From: Streptomyces musisoli
GTDB taxonomy: Bacteria > Actinomycetota > Actinomycetes > Streptomycetales > Streptomycetaceae
Direction: 5' to 3'
Assembly: GCF_016741855.1 (NCBI RefSeq)
Contig: NZ_JAERRH010000001.1
Span: 372,001-436,000, forward strand
DNA: 64,000 nucleotides
Shown here: piece by piece, positions 17,940 to 26,326 of the stretch
Layout of the letters: each line of letters begins with the position of its first letter
Position numbering within the stretch: position 1 is the stretch's first letter
Translations under genes and position numbers: made by a program
Notes under the pieces: generated by a model
Seen by the model: the letters and a program-made list of their open reading frames with translations, nothing else
Told to the model about the DNA's origin: nothing
The model's database searches: none

Positions 17940-20060
17940 TCAGAACAGGTGCAGTTCGGACGACTGCGGACCCGAGCCCTGGCGCCTCGTGCGGGACCGC
18001 CGCCCTCGGCGGGGCCGGGGCTGATGCGGTACGCGCGCTTCTTGCGGCAGGTTCTCCCAAGTGGGCCGCAGCCCGTGCACCTGAACCTCGCCGACCAGGT
18101 CCTCCAGATAGCTCCGGGTCTCCTCGTCGGTGGAGTAGAGCACCGTCGCACGGCTCGCCCGCGTCACCAGTACGTGGTAGGCGTGGCGGATCAGCCGGGC
18201 GAACTCCTGGTCGTCGACGCTGCCGGCCCGCACCTTGGGGTCGAACGAGCCCGGGACGGCGACGCGCTTGACGCCGGTCTCCGGGTCCTTCCGTTCCTTG
18301 CCCCGGCGGAACACCCAACGGCCGTCCCGGCGCACCATGTCATCCCCCATGATCACGCCGCACCAGTCCCACTCGAGGCCCTGGGCCGTGTACACGCAGC
18401 CGATCTGATCGAGGCCCTTCTCGTGTACGGACCAGATCTTGCACGGTGGCGCCCCGTTCTCACAGAACGCGTCGCTGTCGGCGTTCCACGGTCTGTGCCA
18501 GTCACCGATCCGTACGTCGTTCTCCAGCCGTCTCTCCTTTCCGAGCGGCTTCGTCCACGGCCAGCAGTAGCCCGCGACGAGCCGGGCGGACGCTCCGGCG
18601 AGCGCTTCGGTGCGGATGATCCGTTCGAGTTCCTCAGGACTGTCCGCCACCTCGACATGCATCAGTCCGTCCGGCGTCCACTGCTCCGGCTCCTCGTCCG
18701 TCACTCCGAGCACGGCGCGCGCCCAACGGATGTAGGCGTCGCTGCCGCCGCAACGGAACTGTTCCCGGAGTCCGTACCGGACGAGCGTTGCACCGTACCG
18801 CTGCGCCGCATCCTTGATCAGATCAGTCGTGCCGACCTCGTTCGGTCGCACGGTCTGGCACTCGTCGAGGAAGAACACGGTGAGGCGGGACGCGTCGAGG
18901 AGCTCGTCGACCTGGGGCTTGGTGCCCTGCTGCTCGGGCTTCCAGAACCGGTTGGTCGTCCGTTCCCGCAGGCGGTGCGCCTCGTCGCAGATCAGCACGT
19001 CCAGCGGTGGATCCGGTGGGGTGACGAAGTTGCTGAAGTAGGTGAAGCTCTCTTTGAACTCCCGGTCCCCGTAGCCGACGTGCTCCTGGATCGCGCCGTT
19101 GAACGCCCTGCTGCCGCTGGCGTACTTGACCGTGTGACCGCCGACCTCGAGTTCCGCCTTGATCTGGAGGCCGATGGCGCTCTTGCCCGTACCGGCGCCC
19201 CCGGTGACCAGGAAGACCACGCGTCGCTCGTCCGGCACGAGGGCAGGACGCCGGGGATCCGGGAGGACCTTCGAGGCCGTGTCCAGGATCTGCTCGGCAA
19301 CCCTCTTCTGCCGGCCGCGCAGGATGAAGACCGTGTCCTCTCCGCGGGAGCGGATCATGGCGTCGAGCAACGGAGTGTTGCGCAGACCCATGTTCTGCAG
19401 CAGTAACTCAGCGGCGGAGGCACCTCCTTCGCCGGCGAAGTGCTTGCGAAGGTCGGAGCTCAGCTGCTCACGCCGGTCGTTCGTGTAGACACCCGCGTAG
19501 GCGCCGGTCGGAGCGTCCACGTCGATCAGAGGCCGGACGGCGGCATCGGAGGCGTTGTGCAGGTAGGCGAAGCCACCGCACTCGAAGTCCAGACCGTTCA
19601 GAGGTCCCCGGGCGCCGGTGAACGCCTCGTAGTACTCGCGCAGTTGCAGGGCGGGGTGCTTCTTCCTGCCCATGCCCGGTACGTGCACCAGGTCCGCGGT
19701 GGCCCGTTCCACCCTGGTCACCATCGACCAGCGCTTCAGCTCGACCAGCTGAACGGACAGCCCCTTGTCTTCCGGGTGATGGCCCACGAGGACGACATCG
19801 ATGAGCCTGGGGGCACCGGGGCGGTCGGCCTCGTCGAGGGTGGCGGCGCACTCGACGATCATCTCCACGTTTCCACGACCGGCCGCGACCAGGTCCCCTG
19901 CGAGGTGCACGAGACTCTCGGCCCACGCGGACCGTTCCGACAACGAGGCGTCGGCGCCTCGGAAGTGCCGCCATCTTGCGGCCAGGTGGGGCACCATACG
20001 GCGCCTGGAGTTCAGGGTCAGCAGATCCCGCGCTGCCAGCCGCAGCAGGAGCATGGACAC
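17940..20060 (-). CDS. PD-(D/E)XK-like/SLFN-group-3 (DUF2075) helicase, copy 1
   Basis: A 706-aa protein. Residues 60-145 form a restriction-nuclease-like domain: Asp88 (LIDVVLVG), Glu107-x-Lys109 (LVELKRW), Gln139. The SF1 helicase-like part has Walker A GGAGTGKS (287-294), Walker B ICDEAH (357-362), motif III FFLDECQ, QFRCGG, motif V YTAQGLEWD (557-565) and motif VI LVTRA (631-635). The C-terminus is a basic tail (RPRRGRRSRTRR). GTG 20060 lies eight bases after a GGGGGA site in a conserved hairpin leader; the open frame continues upstream through that leader. A second paralogue lies upstream on the same strand, so the two form a tandem pair. DNA or RNA processing, perhaps antiviral, is inferred. 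Confidence 0.85.
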   Translation of the reverse strand: MSMLLLRLAARDLLTLNSRRRMVPHLAARWRHFRGADASLSERSAWAESLVHLAGDLVAAGRGNVEMIVECAATLDEADRPGAPRLIDVVLVGHHPEDKGLSVQLVELKRWSMVTRVERATADLVHVPGMGRKKHPALQLREYYEAFTGARGPLNGLDFECGGFAYLHNASDAAVRPLIDVDAPTGAYAGVYTNDRREQLSSDLRKHFAGEGGASAAELLLQNMGLRNTPLLDAMIRSRGEDTVFILRGRQKRVAEQILDTASKVLPDPRRPALVPDERRVVFLVTGGAGTGKSAIGLQIKAELEVGGHTVKYASGSRAFNGAIQEHVGYGDREFKESFTYFSNFVTPPDPPLDVLICDEAHRLRERTTNRFWKPEQQGTKPQVDELLDASRLTVFFLDECQTVRPNEVGTTDLIKDAAQRYGATLVRYGLREQFRCGGSDAYIRWARAVLGVTDEEPEQWTPDGLMHVEVADSPEELERIIRTEALAGASARLVAGYCWPWTKPLGKERRLENDVRIGDWHRPWNADSDAFCENGAPPCKIWSVHEKGLDQIGCVYTAQGLEWDWCGVIMGDDMVRRDGRWVFRRGKERKDPETGVKRVAVPGSFDPKVRAGSVDDQEFARLIRHAYHVLVTRASRATVLYSTDEETRSYLEDLVGEVQVHGLRPTWENLPQEARVPHQPRPRRGRRSRTRRQGSGPQSSELHLF

Positions 20061-20135
20061 GAGGTGGGTCCCCCAAGGCACGAGTGACTCGTGCGGGTGG
20101 GGGCGTGTCCTCGTGGGGAAGCCCGTCGGGCCGCT
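20061..20135 (-). promoter_or_regulatory. Hairpin leader that can hide the ribosome site of helicase copy 1
   Basis: In the mRNA sense the leader contains GCCCGACGGGC (20121-20131) and then a two-part stem. The inner stem is GCACGAG/CTCGTGC (20078-20084 with 20088-20094). The outer stem pairs CCCCCA (20098-20103) with TGGGGG (20070-20075). The paired G-run is the Shine-Dalgarno GGGGGA. The paralogue's leader has the same parts. Confidence 0.75.
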
Positions 20136-20205
20136 ATCAGTACTCGGGATCCTAGGGTGGGTGCTGTCCAACCGACGGCGGTGACACCGTGATCGACTCG
20201 AAGCG

Positions 20206-20220
20206 CGGCCATCATGGCCG
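20206..20220. terminator. Palindrome after helicase copy 2
   Basis: CGGCCATCATGGCCG, two 7-bp arms around a single base, 31 bp past the stop of copy 2. As RNA it forms a five-base-pair stem with a five-base loop. It may end transcription between the two helicase genes, or be an operator for copy 1; no U tract follows. Confidence 0.4.
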
Positions 20221-20250
20221 GATCGTGCGCGTGACGAGGGCCGCTGCCTG

Positions 20251-22140
20251 TCAAGCGGTCGAAGCCCGCTGCTCCAGTCGGCCGCCCGCCAGTTCCCGCA
20301 GCCGCTGCCGCGTCTCCGGATCCGTCGAATACACGATCGTGCCGATCATGCCCCGGGTCATTAGCACCTTGTAGGTGTTGCGGATCAGACGGTCCACGTC
20401 GGCGTCCGAGGTCGCTTTCTTGAACACCGGGTCCTTGGACGCGGAGCGGTCCGTGATCCAGCGGCCGTCGCGCCAGAGCAGGTCGGGGCCGATGATGACG
20501 CCGGACCAGTCGTACTCGAAGCCCTGGGCGGTGTAGACACAGCCGACCTGACCGAAGCCGGCCGCGTCGGTGGCCCACAGGGCGGCCGGAGGCGCGCCGG
20601 AGACGGAGCGTTCGCCGCGCAGGTTCCAGGGGCGGGCCCAGTCACCGATGACGACGTCGAGCGGGAGCGGAGCGCCGGGCTTGGGCTCCGGAGACCAGCG
20701 CCAGCAGTAACCGGCGGACATGCGGGCGCCGTAGCCCCTGGCGCGCCGGGCTTCGAGGAACGCCTCCATCTCCTGAGGGCTGTCGGCGACCAGCAATTGC
20801 ATGCGATCGTCGGGTTCCCAGACGACCGGCCCACCCGGTTCGAGGCCGAGGAGCCGGACGACCCAGCGCAGGTAGGCGTCGCTGCCGCCGCAGCGGAACT
20901 GGCTGTCCAGCGGCACGACATGGCAGGGGATGTCCCGCTTGGCCGCTGCCGCCTTGATGTCGGCCACGGTCCCCATCTCGCCCGGCCGCACCACCTGGTG
21001 CTCGTCGAGGAGGAAGACGGGCACATGGGCGACGTCGATGAGTTCGTCGATCTGGGCCCTGCCGGTCCGGTGCTCGGCACACGTGTAGCGGTTGGCCGAG
21101 GTCTCCCTGATGCGGTGGGCCTCGTCGCAGATCAGGGCATCCAGGCTGTTCTTCTCGGCGGTCATGAAGCTGTTGAAGTACTTGAACAGGTCCTGCACCT
21201 CCCGCTTCCGGGTTCCGGCGACCTTCCTCATCGTCTTGGTGAACGACTGCGAGCCGGTGGCGTGCAGGGCCGGCATCCCGCGCCGGTACAGCTCGCCCAG
21301 CAGTTGGAGAGCGATCACGCTCTTGCCGGTGCCAGGGCCGCCGGTGACGACGACGACTTCCTTGCGGTCGGCGCGCTTGGCCTTCTCCACCGCGTTGAGC
21401 ACCATGCGGTAGGCGACCTGTTGCTCGTCGAGAAGCACGAACTGCCGACGCTCCCGCACCTCCTCGGCGGCCACGGACATCAGCTGCTTCGACGGCACCG
21501 TGGCGCCCGCGAGGAGTTCGTCCGCGGCCCTGGCCCCGGGATGCCTGTCGCTCAGCCTCGAACGGAGATGGTCGAGGAACTCGCCACGCCGTTGCCCTGT
21601 GAAGAGCAGTCCGCGGCCGTCACGCTCGATCTCCCGCAGGCCGGCGACACCGAACTCCGTGGCATTGTGCAGGAACGCCACCCCGTTGACCCGGTGCCCG
21701 TGTTCGGCCACCGCTCCGTTGAAGTTGACCAGGTAGTCACAGTACCGGTGTACCTGCTCGATGGGGTTGAGGACCGGGTGGCCGTAGCGCTCGACGTGGC
21801 ACAACGTGGGATCGTCCTCGTCGGGCAGGACCTGGCTCCATTGCTTCAGCTCCACCACGACGTACGACGGCTCCCCGGTGACGGGGTGCACACCGGCGAG
21901 TACCACGTCGGCACGCTTGCTGTTCAGCGGAAGCGCGTACTCCAGCATGACCTCGACCTCGCCCAGGCCCGCGTCGTTGAGCGCGGCGGCCAGGACGGGG
22001 ATGCTGCGCTCCCAGGAACGTACCTCCGAGTGGCCAGGGCGGTAGCCGTGCATGTGGGCGAACTGGTCGGTGAGGTGCAGGAAAAGCGAACCGTCGAGTG
22101 CCATGACGGCGACCGTTTCCGCGGACGCTCGGAACAGCAA
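20251..22140 (-). CDS. PD-(D/E)XK-like/SLFN-group-3 (DUF2075) helicase, copy 2
   Basis: A 629-aa paralogue of copy 1 with the same architecture. Nuclease-like domain: Asp78 (RADVVLAG), Glu97-x-Lys99 (VVELKQW), Gln129 (NPIEQVHRY). Helicase part: Walker A GGPGTGKS (267-274), Walker B ICDEAH (337-342), LLDEHQ (377-382), QFRCGG (414-419), YTAQGFEYD (536-544), LMTRG (593-597). It lacks copy 1's basic tail. The start is TTG 22140, three to five bases after GGGGGAAG, which aligns the N-terminus MLFRASAETV with MLLLRLAARD of copy 1. The family name reflects similarity to the Schlafen helicase domain; biochemical function is not established to my knowledge. Confidence 0.87.
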   Translation of the reverse strand: MLFRASAETVAVMALDGSLFLHLTDQFAHMHGYRPGHSEVRSWERSIPVLAAALNDAGLGEVEVMLEYALPLNSKRADVVLAGVHPVTGEPSYVVVELKQWSQVLPDEDDPTLCHVERYGHPVLNPIEQVHRYCDYLVNFNGAVAEHGHRVNGVAFLHNATEFGVAGLREIERDGRGLLFTGQRRGEFLDHLRSRLSDRHPGARAADELLAGATVPSKQLMSVAAEEVRERRQFVLLDEQQVAYRMVLNAVEKAKRADRKEVVVVTGGPGTGKSVIALQLLGELYRRGMPALHATGSQSFTKTMRKVAGTRKREVQDLFKYFNSFMTAEKNSLDALICDEAHRIRETSANRYTCAEHRTGRAQIDELIDVAHVPVFLLDEHQVVRPGEMGTVADIKAAAAKRDIPCHVVPLDSQFRCGGSDAYLRWVVRLLGLEPGGPVVWEPDDRMQLLVADSPQEMEAFLEARRARGYGARMSAGYCWRWSPEPKPGAPLPLDVVIGDWARPWNLRGERSVSGAPPAALWATDAAGFGQVGCVYTAQGFEYDWSGVIIGPDLLWRDGRWITDRSASKDPVFKKATSDADVDRLIRNTYKVLMTRGMIGTIVYSTDPETRQRLRELAGGRLEQRASTA

Positions 22141-22233
22141 GGACTTCCCCCAGGCAGCACGAAGAGACTCGTGCGGGTGGGGGCATGTCCTTCGAGACTC
22201 CACCGAGGTGGAGCGGAAGCCCGTCGGGCCGCG
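22141..22233 (-). promoter_or_regulatory. Hairpin leader that can hide the ribosome site of helicase copy 2
   Basis: Same elements as copy 1's leader: GCCCGACGGGC (22219-22229), an inner stem GCACGA/TCGTGC (22157-22162 with 22169-22174), and an outer stem pairing CCCCCA (22178-22183) with TGGGGG (22147-22152), which overlaps the Shine-Dalgarno. Between the parts the two leaders differ in length by about 20 bases, so the conservation is of elements and not just of recent duplication. Confidence 0.75.
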
Positions 22234-22365
22234 ATGACGATGAGACAGAGATTACCCGGCGGGCGCGGCCATGATGTTGGCGGCTACCGGGGCGGCGTCG
22301 CGGCCGACCGCCTCACTCACCTTCCGTCGAGCCCCTCGTCACCGGTCCGGCTCCGGGGTCGCGCG

Positions 22366-22400
22366 CAGGCGGCGGCCGGCATGGTGTCGGCCGCCGCCTG
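22366..22400. terminator. Strong hairpin between the L,D-transpeptidase end and helicase promoter
   Basis: A perfect 13-bp inverted repeat (CAGGCGGCGGCCG / CGGCCGCCGCCTG) with a nine-base loop. It lies 44 bp past the transpeptidase stop, so it probably terminates that transcript; without a U tract this is an inference from stem strength. Confidence 0.7.
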
Positions 22401-22443
22401 GCGGGAGGGGTTCATGTTCAGGTGCGTGGAACGGAGCCTCGCA

Positions 22444-23679
22444 TCAGTTGGCCGCGCTGCCCGCGACCCACTCGCTCCACGGCATGTTCCAGTCGCTGAG
22501 GCCGTTGTCCGGGGCCAGCGTGGTCTTGTCGTCGGAGTTCTTGACGATCACGACGTCACCGATCATCGAATGGTCGAAGAACCACGCGGCGGGCTGCTTG
22601 GCGTCGCCGCCGCCCTTGACGTCCTTCAGCCCCACGCAGCCGTGGCTGGTGTTGGCCTTGCCGAAGACCGAGGCGGCGCCCCAGTAGTTGCCGTGGATGA
22701 ACGTGCCCGAGTCGGACAGGCGCATGGCGTGCGGTACGGCCGCGATGTTGTACGAGGGCTTGCCGTCCTTCTCCGTGATGTTGACGCTCGCGGCGTTCAT
22801 ACGGATGTGCCGGTACTTCTCGGAGATGACCATCTGGCCGTTGTACGTCGGGTGCTCGGGGCTGCCGGACGAGATCGGAATGGTCTTGATCTTCTTGCCG
22901 TTCCGTACGACGGTCATCCGCTTCGTCTTGGCGTCGACCGTGCTGATCTGGCTCCGGCCGATCTTGAACGTGACCGTCTTCTGGACACCGTCGAGGTTCT
23001 GCCTGACGGTGACGGTGGAGCCGGGCTCCCAGTACGTCTCGGGGCGGAAGTCCAGGCGGCCGTCGCCCAGCCAGTGGCCGACGACGGGCTGGCCGCTGCT
23101 GGAGCTGACCCGGATCTGAGACTGCACGGCGGCCTTGTCGATGACCGCCTTGTCGAAGGTGACCGTCACCGGCATGCCCACGCCGACGGTCGAGCCGTCC
23201 TGGGGAGAGAGGTGCCCGATGAAGTCGCCGGCCGGGGAGACCGTGGCGATCGTGGCGTTCTCGGTCGCGGGTCGGCCCTTGGCGTCCTGGGCCTCCGCGG
23301 CGATCTGGTACGTGGTGGCCCGCTTCAGCGGACTGTCCGGCTGCCACGACGTGCCGTCCGCGGACAGGGTGCCCGGAATCTCGGCGCCGGTCGCGACGGC
23401 GGTCATGGTGACCCTGGTGAGCTGTCCGTTACCGACGGTGACCCCGACGGGTTCGTCGGTCCCGACATTGCGGGCGCCCTGTCCGGGCGTGATCGTCACG
23501 CGGGCGTCGGAGGCGTCCTGGGCGGCCGACTGATCCACTGGAGCAGGCGTTCGGCTCGTGGCGTCATTGCCGCCGGTGGCGGCGCCGGCGGTGCCACCGA
23601 GGGCCGTAACCGCGAGCACGCCGCCGAGTACGCCGGCCGCGGCGGCCAGCCTGGCCTGTCGTTTGCGGGCCGTGATCAA
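22444..23679 (-). CDS. L,D-transpeptidase (YkuD) with Ig-like domains
   Basis: A 411-aa secreted cell-wall enzyme. A signal peptide (basic MITARKRQARL, hydrophobic core, GTAGA cleavage region near residue 33) is followed by a linker, two Ig-like beta domains (about residues 60-235) and the YkuD catalytic domain. Catalytic motif: IHGNYWG then SHGCVGL with the nucleophilic Cys near residue 348. It forms 3-3 peptidoglycan cross-links. No lipobox Cys is visible, unlike many Streptomyces relatives. The start is TTG 23679 behind AGGAG; no nearer ATG or GTG precedes the signal peptide. Monocistronic, with an AT-rich promoter zone upstream (TATAAA-like at about 23755). Confidence 0.88.
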   Translation of the reverse strand: MITARKRQARLAAAAGVLGGVLAVTALGGTAGAATGGNDATSRTPAPVDQSAAQDASDARVTITPGQGARNVGTDEPVGVTVGNGQLTRVTMTAVATGAEIPGTLSADGTSWQPDSPLKRATTYQIAAEAQDAKGRPATENATIATVSPAGDFIGHLSPQDGSTVGVGMPVTVTFDKAVIDKAAVQSQIRVSSSSGQPVVGHWLGDGRLDFRPETYWEPGSTVTVRQNLDGVQKTVTFKIGRSQISTVDAKTKRMTVVRNGKKIKTIPISSGSPEHPTYNGQMVISEKYRHIRMNAASVNITEKDGKPSYNIAAVPHAMRLSDSGTFIHGNYWGAASVFGKANTSHGCVGLKDVKGGGDAKQPAAWFFDHSMIGDVVIVKNSDDKTTLAPDNGLSDWNMPWSEWVAGSAAN

Positions 23680-24055
23680 ACGCTTCTCCTGCCCTTGGTC
23701 GCTGAGTGTCTACAGATGGTTGCGCGGGGAACACAACCACCCCTTCGCATCATTTATACGCATTCACCTGACCCAAATGGGGCAATAGTGGTGAAGGCCA
23801 CCTGCCGTCGAGCGCGTAGCCGTAGGTACGGCCGGACGACCCGTCGCCGCACGACGGCCCTCGACAGCGGACGGCAGCCGCAGGGGAGGGCAGCGGACGG
23901 CGACAGCGACAGCGGACGGCAGCGGACAGCGATAGCGGACAGCAGCGACAGCGGAGGGCAGCGACAGCGGCAGCGGCGCATGGAGAGCCCCGGGGCGGGC
24001 CGAGGGCGGGGCGGTGCCTCGTGGGCCGCCCGCCCGCCGCCCCGGGTCACGTCCG
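23680..24055. repeat. Intergenic region with degenerate GACAGC-rich repeats
   Basis: About 376 bp between the glucanase stop and the transpeptidase start. From roughly 23861 to 23976 it is a degenerate array of 6-12-bp units such as CAGCGGACGG and GCGACAGCG. The 23700-23790 stretch is the most AT-rich and likely contains the transpeptidase promoter. No gene is visible. Confidence 0.6.
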
Positions 24056-25975
24056 TCAGCCCTTCTGTTCCACCCGCACCCAGTCCACCTCCGCCTGCAC
24101 TCCCCCGCCCGCGATCCGGTCCACGCTGGACTGCGGCAGGCCCCAGTAGGGGGTGGTGACCTTGTTCCAGCCGGCCGGGTAGGCGCCGCCGAGGGCGAGG
24201 TTGAGGATGACGTACTGGTCGTGGTCGTAGACCCACTGGCCGCGGGTGGACTCCAGCTTGTTGCGGGTCGTCTCCTGGACCAGGCGGTCGTCGACGAAGA
24301 AGCGCATCGCCGTGGGGGACCACTCGACCGCGTAGGTGTGCCACTGGTCGGCGGTGCCGCCGTTCGGGTAGGTCTGGCGGGCGCCGATGTTGCCGTCCGC
24401 CGAGTAGCCGGGGCCGTGCAGGGCGGTGCTGGTCCAGTCGGGGTAGCCGATGTTCTCCATGATGTCGGTCTCGCCGGACGCCGGCCAGGAGACCGACGGG
24501 TCGTCGACGTTGCTGCCCAGCAGCCAGAAGGCGGGCCAGAAGCCGTCGCCCACCGGCAGCTTCATGCGGGCGCTGACCTTGCCGTACGTGAAGTCGAAGT
24601 GGGTGTTGGTGTCGATACGGCCCGACGTGAAGTCGTAGCTGCCGCCGCCCGCCTTCGTGCAGCCCTTGCAGTACTTCGCCTTCAGCAGCAGGCTGCCGTT
24701 CCGGGTGGCGATGTTGTCGGTGGAGTCGACGTACGCCTGGGATTCGCCGTTGACCGGGCCCATCTCCGTTCCGGTGCGCACCACCCGCCACTTGGAGCGG
24801 TCGAGGGCCGCGCCGGTGAAGTCGTCGAAGAACGTGGTGCGGTAGCCGCCCGGCTGGTCGGCCGGCAGTGCCGGGTAGGCGGCGGCTGCGGAGCCGCCCG
24901 TGCCCCAGACCTGGAACTCGTAGAGGGAGTAGCCGAACTGTGCCGTCGCGGGTGCCGGGTTGTAGAAGGAGCGGCGTTCCTTGCCGAGCATGCGGACGTA
25001 GCGGCCGGTCGCGGGCGTCGGCAGTCTGACGGTGTCGTGCAGGCCCGTCGCGTCGGAGGGGGACTTCACGTCGGCGCGGCGGGCGGCGATCTCGGCGGCG
25101 GACGGTTCGTGGACCGTGCGCCAGGTGCGGTTGTCGTCCGAGACCTGGAGGAGGTAGTCGACCGCGTACGCGGACTCCCAGTACAGGTCGACCGTGTCGA
25201 TCGTCGACTGCGCGCCGAGGTCCACCGACACCCACCGGTCGGCGTTCCAGTCGCTCGACCAGCGGGTGGTGTCGGCCTTCAGGTCGGCCGGCCAGCCGCC
25301 GTCGGTGACGAACGCCGGTGAGTTGCCCGCGTGCTGGTAGTGGTCGGAGTACGCCGGGTGGTTCAGCGCGAGGTTGGTGCGGGTGGTGGACGCGGGGGCG
25401 GGCTCGCCGCCGTAGACCTTGAGGCTCCACAGCGAGTAGCCGTAGGGCGTGGCGCGTTCCAGGCCGCGCAGGCGGACGTAGCGGCCGGTGACCTCCTGCG
25501 GATAGGTGTGCGCGGTGACCGAGCCGCCGGTGCCGGCGGTCTCGGTGTAGAAGGGCGTCCAGTCGGTGCCGTTCTTCGAGACCTCCAGGACGTAGCGCTT
25601 GCCGTAGGCAGCCTCCCAGTCCAGGACGACCCGGTCGACCCGGATCACGGAGCCGAGGTCGACGCGGATCCAGGCGTCGTCGGCGAAGTCGCTGGACCAG
25701 CGGGTGGCGCCGTTGCCGTCGAGGGCGAGGCCGGGGGCGGTGCCGGCGTTCTCGCTGCCGGAGGCGGTGACGGCGGCCGGGTTCACCGCGTAGGCGGCGG
25801 CAGCGCGGTCGGTGTCCCAGCCGGTGGCGGCGGGGGCGGCGGTGGCCGGAGCGGCCAGGACCGGTCCCGCGGACAGCAGGGCGGTGGCGGCGAGGGCGGC
25901 GAGCAGGGTGCGGGGAACCCTGGAGACACGTGAGAAACGGGAGACACGACAGACATGGGAGACACGGGAAGGCAT
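24056..25975 (-). CDS. Secreted GH16 beta-glucanase with two discoidin (F5/8C) domains
   Basis: A 639-aa extracellular enzyme. The long basic N-terminus (MPSRVSHVCRVSRFSRVSR) and hydrophobic core with an APATAAPA cleavage region form the signal peptide. Two F5/8-type-C carbohydrate-binding domains follow (about 60-195 and 205-355; both hold DxAWIRVDLG/DRWVSVDLG and GRYVRMLG-like strands). The GH16 catalytic domain runs from 380 to the end. The active site ExDxxE is Glu502-Asp504-Glu507 in SGETDIMENIG. Probable endo-beta-1,3-glucanase (laminarinase). ATG 25975 follows TAGGAGA. Next to a GH1 and ABC importer, it would supply oligosaccharides for uptake. Confidence 0.9.
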   Translation of the reverse strand: MPSRVSHVCRVSRFSRVSRVPRTLLAALAATALLSAGPVLAAPATAAPAATGWDTDRAAAAYAVNPAAVTASGSENAGTAPGLALDGNGATRWSSDFADDAWIRVDLGSVIRVDRVVLDWEAAYGKRYVLEVSKNGTDWTPFYTETAGTGGSVTAHTYPQEVTGRYVRLRGLERATPYGYSLWSLKVYGGEPAPASTTRTNLALNHPAYSDHYQHAGNSPAFVTDGGWPADLKADTTRWSSDWNADRWVSVDLGAQSTIDTVDLYWESAYAVDYLLQVSDDNRTWRTVHEPSAAEIAARRADVKSPSDATGLHDTVRLPTPATGRYVRMLGKERRSFYNPAPATAQFGYSLYEFQVWGTGGSAAAAYPALPADQPGGYRTTFFDDFTGAALDRSKWRVVRTGTEMGPVNGESQAYVDSTDNIATRNGSLLLKAKYCKGCTKAGGGSYDFTSGRIDTNTHFDFTYGKVSARMKLPVGDGFWPAFWLLGSNVDDPSVSWPASGETDIMENIGYPDWTSTALHGPGYSADGNIGARQTYPNGGTADQWHTYAVEWSPTAMRFFVDDRLVQETTRNKLESTRGQWVYDHDQYVILNLALGGAYPAGWNKVTTPYWGLPQSSVDRIAGGGVQAEVDWVRVEQKG

Positions 25976-26124
25976 GCGGCTCTCCTAGTGGGGTGGAGGT
26001 GCACTCGGGGACTGCGACGCGCACTGCGTGTATGTCGTGCGCATGACATACAGGGAGGGTGATGCGGGCCGGTGGACACGGTTTCCCACACGTGTCCACC
26101 GGCCCGGTCCGGGCCGGGCTCAGG

Positions 26125-26172
26125 CGACCTGACGACCTGGCGACCTGGCGACCTGGCGACCTGGCGACCTGG
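26125..26172. repeat. 8-bp tandem repeat (CGACCTGG)6
   Basis: Six head-to-tail octamers, the first with A for G at its end. It lies in the 322-bp gap between the glucanase start and the GH1 stop, just beyond the 37-bp repeat. Confidence 0.9.
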
Positions 26173-26180
26173 CGACGATG

Positions 26181-26326
26181 GCCGGGCTCAGGCCGCCTGG
26201 CGACCCTGGCCGCGGGGGCTGGGCTCAGGCGGCCCGGCGACCCTGGCCGCGGGGGCTGGACTCAGGCGGCCCGGGGCCTTGGGGGCGATAGCTGGGCTCA
26301 GGCCGCCCGGCGGCCCTGGCCGCGGT
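26181..26326. repeat. 36-37-bp tandem repeat containing the GH1 stop codon
   Basis: Four units start at 26181, 26218, 26255 and 26291, each beginning GCYGGRCTCAGGCSGCC. The last unit is the true 3' end of the GH1 gene and contains its stop (TCA on the plus strand at 26298-26300). The other three are downstream copies of that end, each with the stop-equivalent triplet. Confidence 0.85.

Noticed and set aside
20797..24159. 1120-aa open frame on the plus strand
   Set aside because: It is the antisense shadow of the helicase copy 2 and L,D-transpeptidase genes; high GC keeps it open and it has no motif or ribosome site.
26181..26326. CRISPR-like array
   Set aside because: Units are contiguous without spacers, and one unit is the GH1 gene end; it is a minisatellite.
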